Assembly: GCA_947579605.1 (NCBI GenBank)
Contig: OX388318.1
Coordinates: 2,480,001 to 2,544,000 of the forward strand
Direction: 5' to 3'
Length of the DNA stretch: 64,000 nucleotides
Source: Athripsodes cinereus
Taxonomy: Eukaryota > Arthropoda > Insecta > Trichoptera > Leptoceridae
A program made the position numbers and the translations under genes. Below, in pieces: positions 1 through 11,591 of this stretch. Each line of letters starts with the position of its first letter. Positions within the stretch are counted from its first letter, which is position 1. The notes beneath the pieces were generated by a model that was not told where the DNA came from, did not search any database, and was given only the letters and a program-made list of their open reading frames with translations.

Positions 1-339
1 GACATGGATAACAGTAGCCCAAGAAAGGAAAAATGAAAGACTGTAGAAATGGCCAACATCCTCCAACAACAATGGAGAGATGGTTAGGTATATGCAAAGA
101 CTCTTTATATTTTTGTTTTTATTACTAATGAGTTTTATAATGTTTCTCACCAATTTGGCCCAATTGAAAGGGAAGATCTGCACCAGCCTGGATATGTCGA
201 GGAAGAGAAGGGCTGCTGAAGACATGAATGTGAAGAGAGCCGTGGCCAGCAGAAGCCTGAGACGGTCTGCGTGAGGCAATAAAAACAGCTCTGATCCACC
301 CGCTCCATACTCCAAACAAACACAGCACAATGAACACAC
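1..339 (-). CDS. Probable MARVEL/CMTM-like membrane protein, two internal exons (partial)
   Basis: Two exons read on the minus strand: 339-151 (63 codons, phase 0 at both ends, acceptor TTTCAG before 339, donor GTGAGA after 151) and 40 to the window edge (acceptor CTACAG). The first encodes a Cys-rich hydrophobic segment, a short polar loop with a YGAGG motif, a second long hydrophobic helix (LLLATALFTFMSSAALLFL) and then a DISRLVQIFPFNWAKL stretch; the next exon begins with another hydrophobic segment. Closely spaced helices with a short loop are what MARVEL/CMTM four-helix proteins look like, but I recognise the shape rather than a specific gene. Upstream exons would lie beyond 340; downstream exons lie outside the window. 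Other frames across 125-475 lack this coincidence of splice sites and hydrophobic pattern. Confidence 0.45.
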   Translation of the reverse strand, partial: MCSLCCVCLEYGAGGSELFLLPHADRLRLLLATALFTFMSSAALLFLDISRLVQIFPFNWAKLVRNIIKLISNKNKNIKSLCIYLTISPLLLEDVGHFYSLSFFLSWATVIHV

Positions 340-464
340 CTGAAACCACACACAAAGCACATTCAAAATATATGAAACATTCCACGATAGTGTGGCTAGC
401 TAGAAAACAAATATATACAATAAGTCTCAAACATAGAGCATGTAAGGAACATACATGACGAAAG

Positions 465-605
465 ACATACCTCAATGCTGAATTGTAGATGTTAAATGTC
501 TTATATGTGATGCTTTATGAATACAGGACACTTAAAAACTTACAGAAAAGAATGAGTGACCTATTATTTGACAGGAACTTCACAGAACAAAATGATAAAG
601 TTCAT
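465..605 (-). repeat. SINE family S copy (minus)
   Basis: Matches the 5' half of the dispersed short repeat seen throughout the window: the reverse complement carries the CTTTTCTGTAAGTTTTTAAG start, then the ATTTAACATCTACAATTCAG part. The 3' tail is missing. Confidence 0.5.
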
Positions 606-689
606 ATAAAAGGAAAATTTATCTATGATGCAAAGTATACTAATAATAAATATATAGGTGGTGTGAACTCACAGTAATAATAAACCTGA

Positions 690-1023
690 GAAAGCCACAG
701 GAAGTGAGTAAGTGATGCATGTCACAATATACGGGTGCAATCCTAGCCGGGGGTAGTGGGGGCGTCCTTCTATAATGAGGGTGACTATCCCAACTGTGTA
801 CTGAGCCCACAGCAGTCACACCCGCAGCACCTAGGCCCCCCGACTGGCTGCCCGCTATCTCAAAGTCCTGCAGCTCTGCGGGGGCCCTCTCCAGCCCCCT
901 GATCTCCTCTAGCAGCAGCTCCACTTCGTCAGCACTGTACAGCTCACTCACGGAACGTACCACTTCACCTCCGACACACTCTCCACGATGCATCACATGC
1001 ACTCTCACTCTCCTCACGCGCAC
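690..1023 (-). CDS. Possible GC-rich coding exon, product unknown
   Basis: An open frame on the minus strand in an island much richer in GC than its surroundings. It encodes an acidic helical stretch (SADEVELLLEEIRGLERAP) followed by a Gly/Ala/Ser-rich piece. The in-frame ATG is at 993. It could be an upstream exon of the membrane-protein gene that leaves the left edge, but I cannot connect the two with a confident donor and phase. Upstream extension in this frame hits a stop just after a good acceptor (near 1067), so the exon start is unclear. I do not recognise the protein. Confidence 0.3.
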
Positions 1024-1066
1024 CTCACCACACCCACAACCTCCACCCCTCGCCCATCGTCACCAA

Positions 1067-2846
1067 CACTGAAACACAATATACACACCAACACAATGTT
1101 ATATACATACAAAGAGGTGACAAACACAGATTTATGTGAACTCTTTGATTTATTTACACTGTATGTTTTTATCCTGAGCAACTAGATTTGTGAACTAAGA
1201 TATTTCTGCAGTAGAATCGAAAAAAGGCAAAAGTGTTGCAAGGCGTCACTCTTGCAACACTTCGGCTGATGTAAGGAATTTTGTGGGAAGGAAGTGTATA
1301 CAAAAACCCAGAAGAAAGTGTAAAATCACTGAGGGAAGGATTGGTTTATACACATATATAACATCTACTGATCATAAGAACTTACTAATCATTATATTAA
1401 CATCCCCATATGAAGACTTAGACACGAGTCACTACAGTGGCCAGGTCAATCTACTTAATTTTTTATCACTAATATTAACATATAAGACATATCATATAAA
1501 AAGTTAACTTGTTCTTTCATTTATATACACACTGCAACACAAACATTTATAAAAAAACTTTAACATAATTTAGCTACCCCAATGTCTAATAATCAACTCC
1601 AGATTACAGAAAATATTCTTCAATTACAATATATTATAAAGGGACTGGATACTTAGATTTCAGTTTGAAATTAACTTATTTACACTCATAAATCATTATA
1701 CTATGTAGATTCCAAAATATAATGCCAATAATTTGATGACTTCAACCCTTCAATCTCATCATTACCAAACTTGAATAATTTATCACTTATAACAGAATTC
1801 GTATTAGTCATAACACATACGGAATGTATTTATAATCATATAATACAGAAACATTGTTAAATTGTATAAATTATTGATAAAATGTCGAAAAATTATAAAA
1901 TTTTGACAATATTGTCAGGGAACTGTAAGGAATATTTGATTAATATATTGAACTAATATTAAATTCATTGACAATTAGGTAAATAACATGTATGATAAAC
2001 TTCCGGAATGAAAATCTAGGAAGAAATTTATGCAATTACAATTAAAATAACGAAATAAACAGAATATTCTACAAAAACGATTATTCTCATCAATATTTTG
2101 AACGCGAATTTGACGGATTTCTCTTAAAAAATTTATACGGACCATACGTTATGAATAAATGTTTAACTTACGAGAGAAAAATATATTTGTAAATCACCAG
2201 ATAAATGCATAAAAACATTTAATAATATATAAAAATTCACTGCGGCCTTCCGCCATGTTTACATGCCTTACAAATCATAGACAATTCAACGCGTTTGACG
2301 TTTCATAGAAAAAAAAGGTTACATGCAAAATGAATTTATTTTGTTTATGGTTTCAAAATATTTTCTTAATAGCAATACTGTTTGCCATACTTAGAAATTT
2401 CGTTATATGCAACCATTTATTTAGGAAAATCAACTTTAAATTTAAGAAAAGAAAACTTTTGTTTACTTCTGAAAACTATTAATCTATTTTTTAATCTTGT
2501 CATCAAATCACAATTTATCTACCTAACAATCCATAAAAAAGGTCGGTATTTTTAGATATTTGTCGAAACAGATAATTTGTAATGGCAATACTTAAAATTT
2601 TGTTGCTGTCATTTTTGTTTGAATGCGAGTAAAAGTTATTGTGTTCTCGTTCGAAAAGAGTTACAATTTTTGCACAATAAAATTACTATCAAAAAATAAA
2701 ATAAATACTATTTCCTAACGGTGCGAATAACAAAATATCTCAGTTCATTTTACTGACCAGAGTTCACAGTTATTCATCATGCTTATTCAGATATTTTTAA
2801 TTTACAGATTGTTTTGATCGAATGTTTGAATTTGATATAAAGAAAC
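1067..2846. other. No gene seen; upstream region of TRAIP
   Basis: Very AT-rich DNA with stops in all frames. I see no exon, no element with termini and no clear repeat. The last few hundred bases must include the TRAIP promoter and 5' UTR, but no TATA or initiator element stands out. Confidence 0.5.
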
Positions 2847-5800
2847 ATGAACATAAACTGCGTTATTTGCAGTGATTTATTTTCGCAATCAGATGAAATT
2901 TATTCAACGCCCTGCGGCCATGTATTTCATCAGGCATGTCTTCTGCAGTGGATTGAAAGGTTTGTTATAAACATTGTATATTTTGTAATTAATTTTCAAA
3001 ACTAAACGCCTAAATCAAATACGCATTGCACTAAGTTCAATCCATTGAGGACTTTTGAGTATTATTTTATAATATTCATTGGAAACTAATTATTTATATA
3101 TTTGTGTGAAATTTGAAACATTATAATGGAACACAAATAACTATGGTACCTCATCAAATTATAACATGTTTTAGATTTGACTTACTTTAGAATGTTTTTA
3201 GGGCAAGATGTGGGGAGGGGTTTAGAAAGTTTCCGTTATCTTATACGAGGAATAATGAAAAAAATGAATTTGTGTTTACCAAATTTTTAGATCCAGCACT
3301 TGTCCACAATGTCGTAAGAAAACGACAGAAAGAAACATCTGTAAGATTTATTTTAACTTTATGAATACAGAGGGCATCACTTTGGACGCTGGCTCGTTAC
3401 AGGTAAAGTTGGACAATGCTGAATTCCTGGTCAGGCAGAGGGATAAAGATATTTATTCACTTAAAGAAGAAGTCAAAACAATACAGACCAAGTGTGCTCA
3501 AACCGAGTGAGTGTCATTAATGAATATAATAGTGTTGTAGTCTTAGTTCAATTCTTTCTAATGATTATATTCTAAACATACCATCACAACATATCTCGCT
3601 AATGGAGTAGCAAACTAACTAACTGCATGTAATGAACATGCAAACTACTCTCTCTGTGCCAATAAAAAATTAAAACATTAAATTTAAGATGAGTGACACA
3701 CCTCATTGAATTGAAGATGACACATGTATTATTCTTTATGTTTCACATACACCTACCTTTTACAGGCTTCTGATATATTTATTTGTTTATTCTTTAGTGA
3801 TGGATGTTGACCCTAAATAATGTAAAGCACCCTTGAAGTGATATTATCACAATACGGCGCTATATAAATTGTCATAATATTATTATTATTAGTGTACATT
3901 GATTACAAGCAATTTTACAAAGAAAAACAATCAATATACAGAGCTTACAGCACTACAAGTATTTATTATTAGATGATTATTATTATTTGTAGAGAGCTGC
4001 TGTTGAGTGCGAAAGACAAACTAAAGACAAAAGAGGTGGCTCTATCAGGGTTACGAGAACAGGTGGACTATCTCAAGGTGGAGTGCAAGGAGGTCTCTCA
4101 GATGAGAGTCAACAATGAAAAGCTCCAGAAGCAGATTGATCTAATGAAAGGGTTAAAGACATTCAGATTATTCATTATACAATATGCCATATTTTGTTTT
4201 CGTGCTTAATTTATTACTTTCTGTCAAATTTTAAAACATCTTTTCGTTCATTTTGATTGCGATAAACTCATGGACCTTTCAAATAGATGTCTAAAAAACT
4301 TGGTAATAAAAGCTGCAACAACCAACAACATGATGCAAGGGTTATCACAGTAGACTTGCATCATTGAGGTTCTGAGTTTTGTTCCTGGCTGAATTGAGTT
4401 TATAGTAGAAATCTTAATATCCACCCGCAAAGAGGTTTGCAGATCACTCGAAAATAAGCTTTGAATTTTTTTTTTTGTATAGTTTCTATTTATCTTTTTT
4501 GAAAATATCAGAAAATAAACGGAACAACCTCTCTTATGTTGTATTTTGTAATTTTATGTATTACATTTTTATATTTTACAGTTTGGAAGAAGTGATATAC
4601 GGGACATCTTCAGAAGTAGAATCTATGGTGAACAACTCACAAGATATCACTAAATTATGTACATATGTTGTTGTATTAAAACGGTAAGAAATAATACATC
4701 AAAAATTTAAATAACAATACTAATGTGAAATTTTTGTATCACAGTTGTGGACAAAACACATAAGTTATTCGTCTACTATGTGCTATATTTGAGAGAGACA
4801 TATTTTATTTTCTAATAAAATCGTGATACAGATATATTCACAAATAAAGAATAACTGCTATTTACTATCAGACATGAATAAGTGGTACTTCACTCAATAA
4901 CAGAGATTGGAATTGTTTATGTTATGTATATTCAGATTTATTTTCTTTTATGTGAGTTTGTTAACTACATGATCATAAAAGTAATTGTAGTGTATTTGTT
5001 GATTCAATACATTTATCTTTATTGAAAAAATATATTTTTCAGCTTTGATAGTAATGTATGTAATTTTATGTAATATTATCTTATCTCAATATCTTTGTAG
5101 GGCCGTGATGGATTCGGAATCTAAAAAGAAACAAGCCAGAGACAGTCTTCATGCAGTGCAGAACCAAATGTCCAAGATAAATATGGAAAAGCAAGATTTG
5201 AGGGCTAAAGTTGTGTAAGTATCCGCAGAAATTGACTCCACTTTAATATTCTCACAAACTGTGATGTGCGAAGAATTGGGAAACAAAAATTTAATAATGA
5301 GTTGAAAAATTAATAATCGTCTTTGTGCCATTTGTAAAATTCTCCTTTGGAATTTTTTTTCATTCTTCAATAAGAACATATGTAGGGAACGTATCATCCA
5401 TTTAGACTTTAGAGGAATTTTATGACAATTATTGTACTTTTTTCAATGATGAATCGAAATTCAAATTTTTATATTATACCAGAATATTTAAAAAAATTTG
5501 AAATTCTTGAATATTAAGATTGTGTCTTTGGGAAATATATTCCCTTAGACCTTAAAAAGTTAATCATGATCAACATTCCTTTTCGTGATCCACATGTTAG
5601 TAATTACATGCAGCTATTCTGCTGGCTACCCTACATATGGGATATGCCGTGATAGTATAGATGTAGAGAGAGATGTTAGTAATTTTACATTATTTTTTTT
5701 CAGTTCATTAGAGGAATCACTCATACATTCAGAGGAAGAAGTGAAGCAATTAAAAAGTCGTATTAAGGAATTGGAAAGTAAGAAAATATTATCTGAAGAG

Positions 5801-8800
5801 GTGGTGAAACTCCCACCATCCGTCACAGGAAATAGTAATGAATCTACCAAGAGAAAGTTTGATATTATAGATGAGGGATGTGGCACTGGTAAGAGTAGAA
5901 GAAAGTCTACAGAGAATAAATTACAATATAGGAATTTAAATCACAATCTTACAAAACCTTCAACTAGCCGAGACTCAATGCTCATTGTAAGTATAATCTT
6001 ATTCTTATTTTACTCCGTTTATTTATTTTATTTTTATTTATACAATAATTCAATTAGTGATTTACATCGCCAATGAGGAACATGCATGTGTGAGGAATAT
6101 GAATAAATGTTATCAATTTATATTAATAAAAATACGCTGAACACAAATATCCTAATACGAAACGATATAATAAATTTTTTCATTTATTATTTTCATTTTA
6201 AAAATACATATTTTCTGTCATTTAATAACCCCGTTGTGACGGCATCAGGTGGTAAGTTGTATAGGCACGTATTTGACTCATAGTCTGTCTATATTAAATT
6301 TTTTGTCATAGTATGCAGTACATGTGTGCAGCAATGCAATACATTGTATGTATAGCTATCTATATATTTATTTATTTTTTATTTATTTATTCATTCTTTA
6401 CTGTACATTGATAAAAAACAATTACATAAAAGGTATACATTCAAATTAAATACAATCAATATACAGAGGGCGAGTTTATCGCAAAGGCTCGATCTCTTCC
6501 AACTAACCCAAAAGTATTAACTTAAAAAAATAAATAAACATATGATGAAAATAAAAAATATACACACATATATATAAAAAGGGAGAGACTGCAAAAAAAA
6601 AAAAACAAACATACATGCATAAAGGGAAAGGAAAAGGGGGAAAAAGGGGGGGGGGTTAGGAGTGATGGGTTTCAGGTTTCAGAGGCTGTGTTTGTGTTAA
6701 TCATTTTGTCCTTAACGGCTCGCTTGAAAGACGTCAGACTTTGAGTCAGCCTAAATTTTGAAGGGAGATTATTCCAGCAACGAGCACCCTGAATTGCAAA
6801 AGATTTTGAGATGAAAGTTGTACCATGAGCCGGGATTGACAGGATGCGCTGGTTATTCGACCTCAGAGGTAAACCGTGACTCGCCAAGTATTCAAAAGCC
6901 TCCTTAATATAGTACGGGGTTGATCCTGCGTACAAAGCATTGTGGACAAATGTGAGTAGATGGAGCTCACGTCTTTGTCGTACAGTAAGCCATTTTAGGG
7001 TTTTACGATATTCAGAAATGTGGTCAGTTTTTTTTAAATTAAAAATAAACCTTATGCCAACATTCTGAAGTCGATCAAGTTTGTCAATTAGATATAGTAA
7101 GTTTACACCATTGTACATTGAATTAGGTTGTATTCCTTCTCTCTTCTTCTTTCTATAATTATTTTTTATATATTGTGCTTTGTATTAAATTGTTCATAGT
7201 TTAGATACTTTAATTGGCGATGTAAATTATTAAATGTATATTATTGTATTATTCATTGTTAAAGCTGTTGTATCTATTAAAAAAAATAATAATAAATAAA
7301 AATACCCTCTGATGACGTCATATATGTATTCCGTCGTGGGTGGACCTTTTTTGGCTAAGTGCGGAAATAGCTTTTTTTAAAATGGTGATAAAAGCCTTAA
7401 AAATGCGTGTGTAAAAAATAAAATGCACCAAAGTTTTTGGACATACTTAGATACTGATTTTTTTTTTAAGTTTCCCATTATCATTTGTTAATAATGGTAT
7501 AACTTTAGTATTTTTTAGTGCAATGGAAAAATTGGTTTTCAAGATATGTTTAGCTACAAATATGATTTTCATAATAATCAAACATATCAACATTTGCTAT
7601 AGTACTACAGGTTTACTTTTCACTTACTGTTTGTACAGATTATTCTCAAATAGTTTTGGATCATTGCTTTTGGCTATTGCTATATACATTCTAAATGTAC
7701 CGTCTGTACCGTTTTGTGTCGCCTGATGATAGGGTTTCAGACTTTCATTCGGGAGACCCAATTTCGATTTGAAAATTCTTGTATTTATGAGTTAATTTTG
7801 TTTATTTCAGAAGGAGAATATCAAAATAATAGAAGAATCTACTTCTCCGTATTTAAATGTAAAACAGTGTGGCAATCCAATGCTCAATCTGAAGAAATCT
7901 CTTTCTGTTGGATATTCTAGTTCATCTAAGGTAAGAATTTTAGGCTACCAACCACCACAACTAAAAGTATTGTATACATACATATATCATACCATTTCCC
8001 TTGCGAGGTAGGCAGTAGGGATAGAGTGCCACTTACTCCTGCCCTTGTAAATGATTCTTAATATTCATGCAGCAAAGTGTAGAGAGATTATAAGATATTA
8101 TTTTTATTTTAAAATTATGTTGGCCATACAGCCTGCAAACATTCATAAATATTTTTCTTTTCATCATGATGAAATGGGACCCATTACACCTAGGTATTTC
8201 CATCAGAGATCCCTGTTCATTGTTACTATTGTGTCTTTCAAAACACTTGTTTGACTCTTGTCTTTGCCAGTTTTTTTGGGGCAAACCACCAGCCATCCTC
8301 GCTCTCCCACAGCCTCCAACCATCTTAGTGATAACCGTATAATGTATTATCAGGTGGTTGCAAAAATCTGTCTACACATTACTATCAGTAAAAATCCTAT
8401 TTTATATTAGATTTTAACTGATAGTAATAGATAGATTATTGGAACTGACATAATAATAATAATAATAATAAGAACACTTTATTGATCAGAAAAAAAAATC
8501 ATGAGCAATTGGCGAGCTTATTGCCTGGAGGCAATATCTTCCAGCTAACCAAAGTATATAATGTTTTCCCTATTATTGAAAGTGTTTTTTTTATCATTTT
8601 AGGCAAATGAATTTTCAATATTCAAAGGAAACAGATTATTGGAAAAAATGAAATCAGAAAGAGATATAGACATCTTAAAGAAAGTATTAAATAAGAAACC
8701 AACGGGATCTGAAACTGATTACGACGGACTCGGGGGACATTCAAAATTGGACATTTTTCCTACATCCAATAGAATTATCACAAGTACAGGAATAAAGAAA

Positions 8801-8884
8801 TCATCAATGAAAAGTATTATGAAGAGAGTGGAGCGACCACCTAATCAAAAGTCAATAGATGATGCTTTTAAGAAATTATTATAG
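2847..8884 (+). CDS. TRAIP: TRAIP, RING-type E3 ubiquitin ligase
   Basis: Exons: 2847-2959, 3291-3506, 3993-4151, 4582-4683, 5101-5214, 5704-5986, 7811-7930, 8603-8884; all join in frame with GT-AG borders to give 462 residues, close to the 469 of human TRAIP. An N-terminal RING finger starts at C5-x2-C8, continues with a CGHVFH segment and ends with CPQC across the exon 1/2 junction. A long coiled coil fills exons 2-6, then a basic low-complexity region. The C-terminus has QKSIDDAFKKLL, which resembles a PCNA-binding PIP box but has Ala where the first aromatic is expected. TRAIP (nopo in flies) ubiquitylates the replicative helicase at stalled or converging forks and acts in the nucleus. 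The start is the ATG directly before the RING. Intron 6 holds a LINE fragment, intron 2 a SINE. Confidence 0.93.
3583..3735 (-). repeat. SINE family S copy in TRAIP intron 2
   Basis: Carries the reverse complement of the family tail (GGAGTAGCAAACTAACTAAC), then the GAACATGCAAACT and TGTGCCAATAAAAAAT blocks, then the CTCATTGAATTGAAGATG block. Diverged copy. Confidence 0.6.
3795..3895 (+). repeat. Remnant of another SINE-like repeat ending in (ATT)n
   Basis: GTAAAGCACCCTTGAAGTG followed by GGCGCTATATAAATTG and an ATTATT tail. This resembles the 3' ends of widespread animal SINEs that end in a GCGCTATATAAA motif and a short simple repeat. Only the tail is recognisable. Confidence 0.35.
5585..5670 (+). 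repeat. SINE family S, 3' part, in TRAIP intron 5
   Basis: Sense copy with the TTACATGCAGCTATTCTGCT block and the terminal TACCCTACATATGGGATATG tail, ending in GTGATAGTATAGATG. Confidence 0.6.
6350..7135 (-). mobile_element. Non-LTR retrotransposon (Jockey/CR1-like) ORF2 3' fragment
   Basis: A 148-codon open frame (7118-6672, minus) encodes the C-terminal part of a reverse-transcriptase ORF: the LDRLQNVGIRFIFNLKKTDH segment, then LKWLTVRQRRELHLL, then a GARCWNNLPSKFR motif. This block is typical of CR1/Jockey-group elements downstream of the RT domain. After the stop a 3' UTR-like stretch with purine-rich and A-rich runs continues to about 6350. Lies in TRAIP intron 6, antisense to the gene; 5' truncated. 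Confidence 0.75.
7986..8085 (-). mobile_element. Short 3' fragment of LINE family L
   Basis: GCGAGGTAGGCAGTAGGGAT and GAGTGCCACTTACTCCTG match the 3' end of the LINE at 56340-57600 read in the same orientation. Diverged and strongly 5' truncated; lies in TRAIP intron 7. Confidence 0.4.
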
Positions 8885-9034
8885 CATAGCTGTACCATAT
8901 TTTTTATGAATATGAATTAAGCTTTAATATTTTAACTTGAAAATTCAATTCAAAGATATGTAATACTTTAGATCCAAACAATGTTGGAAGGAACTTTACT
9001 TGTTAATACCATTTTCATAATGAAATTAAACTAT

Positions 9035-9170
9035 TCAATGATGAGCTATGCCATCTTTTCTGAATATCTTATTTTTTTATTGGCACATGGAAGACAATTT
9101 GCATGTTTATTACATGCAAGATATTCTGGCTACCCCACTTGTTTGAGATCTCATAATAGTATAGATGAAT
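9035..9170 (+). repeat. SINE family S copy
   Basis: Sense copy: GAGCTATGCCATC, TATTGGCACATGGAAGACAA, TTGCATGTTTATTACATGCA, then the CTGGCTACCCCACTTG tail and TAGTATAGATG. Confidence 0.65.
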
Positions 9171-9393
9171 ACATTTTTGTCAAAATAACAATCATAACTA
9201 ATTCTACTTTATACTATCTTCATTTAAAAAAAAAGGTTTAGTTTCAATCACTGGTATGACCTGCAATTGTTTTTGATAGTAATTTTGTGTTATCAAGCAA
9301 CATGTCAGATAATAAACGCAATTATGCTGTAAATTTTTTTAAATGCCATACTAAAAATATGTCTTTTACAGACAAAATACAGTTTTTCTCTAA

Positions 9394-9636
9394 TGGCAGC
9401 GTCCACACAGCTGGATGCGAACATCAATCATCAAGCAAAAATCTTAAATCTTTCGGAGACAATTCGAAGCATTCTCTGAAGAAATATTCAAATGAATGCC
9501 TTCTTTACGTCTCATGGACAGGTAACGAAGGCATTCATTTGAATATTTCTTCAGAGAATGCTCCGAATTGTCTCCGAGAGATTTAAGATTTTTGCTTGAT
9601 GATTGACGTTTGAATCCAGCTGTGTGGACGCCGCCA
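9394..9636. mobile_element. Foldback MITE (near-perfect palindrome, 243 bp)
   Basis: Starts TGGCAGCGTCCACACAGCTG and ends with its reverse complement carrying one change near the tip (...GGACGCCGCCA). The arms run about 100 bp each around a short centre near 9515, including the repeated AAATATTCAAATGAATGCCT block and its complement. No coding capacity. Confidence 0.75.
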
Positions 9637-9839
9637 ATGTAGAGGAATAAATAAAACATGTTTTAGGTAAAAGTCTATTGAATGAAATGTATTTCTGCAA
9701 CATGCCTCCGTAAAAATTGTGTTTGAAGGCTGTCCACTCATTTACGAGTGATCAGGGTCCATAATAATAATTCTTAAGGTGATATTTTGCAATGTAGTCT
9801 GAAGATAAATCAATCATGTACCTGTCTGCATATACGTCA

Positions 9840-10400
9840 CTGCCAGATAATTGAATTAACCAGTTAACTGAATAGCTAGGCGGTCAGTTAAACGCTGACA
9901 TCAAATTCAATGGCTGACAGAGGTCTAGCCAAATTTTTCAATGCAATATTTATTAATCCTTGTGCAATAGTGGCATATCGTCGTTGCATATTCAAAAAGA
10001 GGTATGTGCGGACATTTTTATTTAGGTATACTCTTTAAAAACTGTTCATTAGGGCATGAAAATTGTTGTTTGGGTTTTTTATTGGCATGTGATATTATTC
10101 CGTATAGTATTAAATTTTAATATTTGATACTAAGAATCACTTTACAAAATGGTTATGATGTCATTTTAAGTAGTTTATTCCAGAAATGTCAAAACATTTA
10201 TAAATTCACATACCCCTTTTTGAATATGGAACGACAATATAAAAAGCTAAATTTCAACAATCGTGCTGGATTCGAGTGGACAGCATGTTAAGCATTTGGT
10301 GCGTCATTTAATTCAATAAAATGGCTAATAATTTAATTGAATGCCGGCATTTAACTAACCGCCTAGGCATTTATTAAACCGGTTTATCTAGCTATTGGCC
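9840..10400. mobile_element. MITE-like element with long imperfect inverted termini
   Basis: The left arm has AATAGCTAGGCGGTCAGTTA; the right arm, reverse complemented, has AATGCCTAGGCGGTTAGTTA. The arms are about 80 bp and imperfect. A second, inner inverted pair (CATATTCAAAAAGAGGTATG against CATACCCCTTTTTGAATATG) lies inside, so two nested elements are possible. Exact ends are uncertain. Confidence 0.5.
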
Positions 10401-10748
10401 TGAGACATATATACATATCTAGATAGCTATAAATATTATTGTGTTATATTTTGTATTATTACTTGTGTGTAAATAATATTGTCCAATGAAATGAATTTAG
10501 TTTGATTTTGTCGTATTATTTGTCGATCAAAAAATAATACTAATAGTCAAAACATGCTTTTAAATATAATCAAACCTTTAATTATCATCAGTTTTATTGT
10601 ATGGGAATCTGAAATATAGAAGTTCTCTGAATCAGGTTATCTATTTTATTTATTTATTATGTGTTTTGTTTTGTGTAAATATAATTTGTTACCGTTTATC
10701 AATATTTTTATTGTATTTTTGATTATTCCAATCCATTGATTCCAGGCC

Positions 10749-10913
10749 CCCTAGTCAAAACACATTTTAGCGTTATGAATTCGTTCGACTACAAACGAAA
10801 TTACGACAATCTACCTACATGTACCATATAATTATGCGTTATTGTTGCAATTATAGTCGTAATTTCGTTTGTAGTCGAACGACAAGTGACGCTAAAATGT
10901 GTTTTGACTAGGG
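10749..10913. mobile_element. Foldback MITE with perfect 24-bp tips (165 bp)
   Basis: Begins CCCTAGTCAAAACACATTTT and ends with the exact reverse complement. After a few mismatches the inner arms pair again around the GTTTGTAGTCGAACGA block. A diverged relative lies at 43490-43680, which shares the GTTATTGTTGC centre and a GTTTGTCTAGGGG end. Confidence 0.75.
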
Positions 10914-10974
10914 CTGCTTATCTTTTTTGGATCATTTTATTTATTAATTTTGTTCTTTCATGCTGTGGAGTTAT

Positions 10975-11345
10975 CTAAAAAGAATGGTTAGTAAAATGTT
11001 GTGAGAATTGGTTGGTTGGTAAAAAGATTGAGGATATCAGGAGAATGAGTGGATGCAAGAAAAGTGTTGTAGATGGAATGCGTGGAAATAAGTTACGATG
11101 ATACGGACATGTTGAGCGAATGCACGATGACGAAGAGGATGTATCTATATGGAAGAAGGGGTGTAAGGAATCGCGGACGTCCAAACCACGTGGATCAAAT
11201 TCTAAAGGACGGGCGCGTGTTGAGTAAGAAAAATCAGCGTGCATGTATGAGAGGAATATGGAGGAAGCAAAGAAATATATAAGGATAGATCTATATGATG
11301 TTCAGTTCCCTCTGCTTACCCCACCTGGGACACGGCGTGAGGGTA
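10975..11345 (+). mobile_element. LINE family L, 3' ORF fragment (decayed)
   Basis: Encodes in broken frames the [31 protein letters not shown] blocks that also occur in the copies at 41100-41390 and 56348-56700. Ends in the CTGGGACACGGCGTGAGGGT tail followed by TATATATAGATAG. Several stops and frame breaks. Confidence 0.6.
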
Positions 11346-11473
11346 TATATAGATAGAGAATTTTGTTCGTTATACATGAACTTTTACCATATTCAACTAA
11401 AAAAAATGTAAGTACAGAAGCAGTAAGGAAATCAAATGGAAATAAGAATAAATAATAATTGTATTATTCTATA

Positions 11474-11479
11474 TTTATT
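11474..11479 (-). promoter_or_regulatory. Candidate poly(A) signal of SPG7
   Basis: AATAAA on the minus strand, a little over 110 bp beyond the SPG7 stop codon; the nearest match downstream of the gene. Confidence 0.45.
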
Positions 11480-11591
11480 CATGTTCGCAATGAAAAAAAA
11501 AAACAAATCATTATAAACAAAAACAATCATCTGGAAAAATATTCAAGAAATTCAGTAGCAGTAGTAGAAATGGTGTACACACAACAGGATT

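Larger units (their letters stand above)
8885..11473. other. Intergenic: SINE, two foldback MITEs, a third MITE and a LINE fragment; no gene
   Basis: Space between the convergent 3' ends of TRAIP and SPG7. It contains the repeats listed separately (9040-9170, 9394-9636, 9840-10400, 10749-10913, 10975-11345). I see no coding exon; the short frames between 9287 and 9659 are the two arms of a palindrome read as ORFs. Confidence 0.6.

Noticed and set aside
125..475. 116-codon minus-strand ORF as the protein here
   Set aside because: Crosses a clear acceptor (before 339) and donor (after 151); the spliced frame gives a coherent membrane protein instead.
9287..9659. Two overlapping short ORFs with nearly the same peptide on opposite strands
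   Set aside because: They are the two arms of one palindromic MITE.
11073..11282. A 69-codon plus-strand gene
   Set aside because: It is a frameshifted remnant of the LINE family L ORF.
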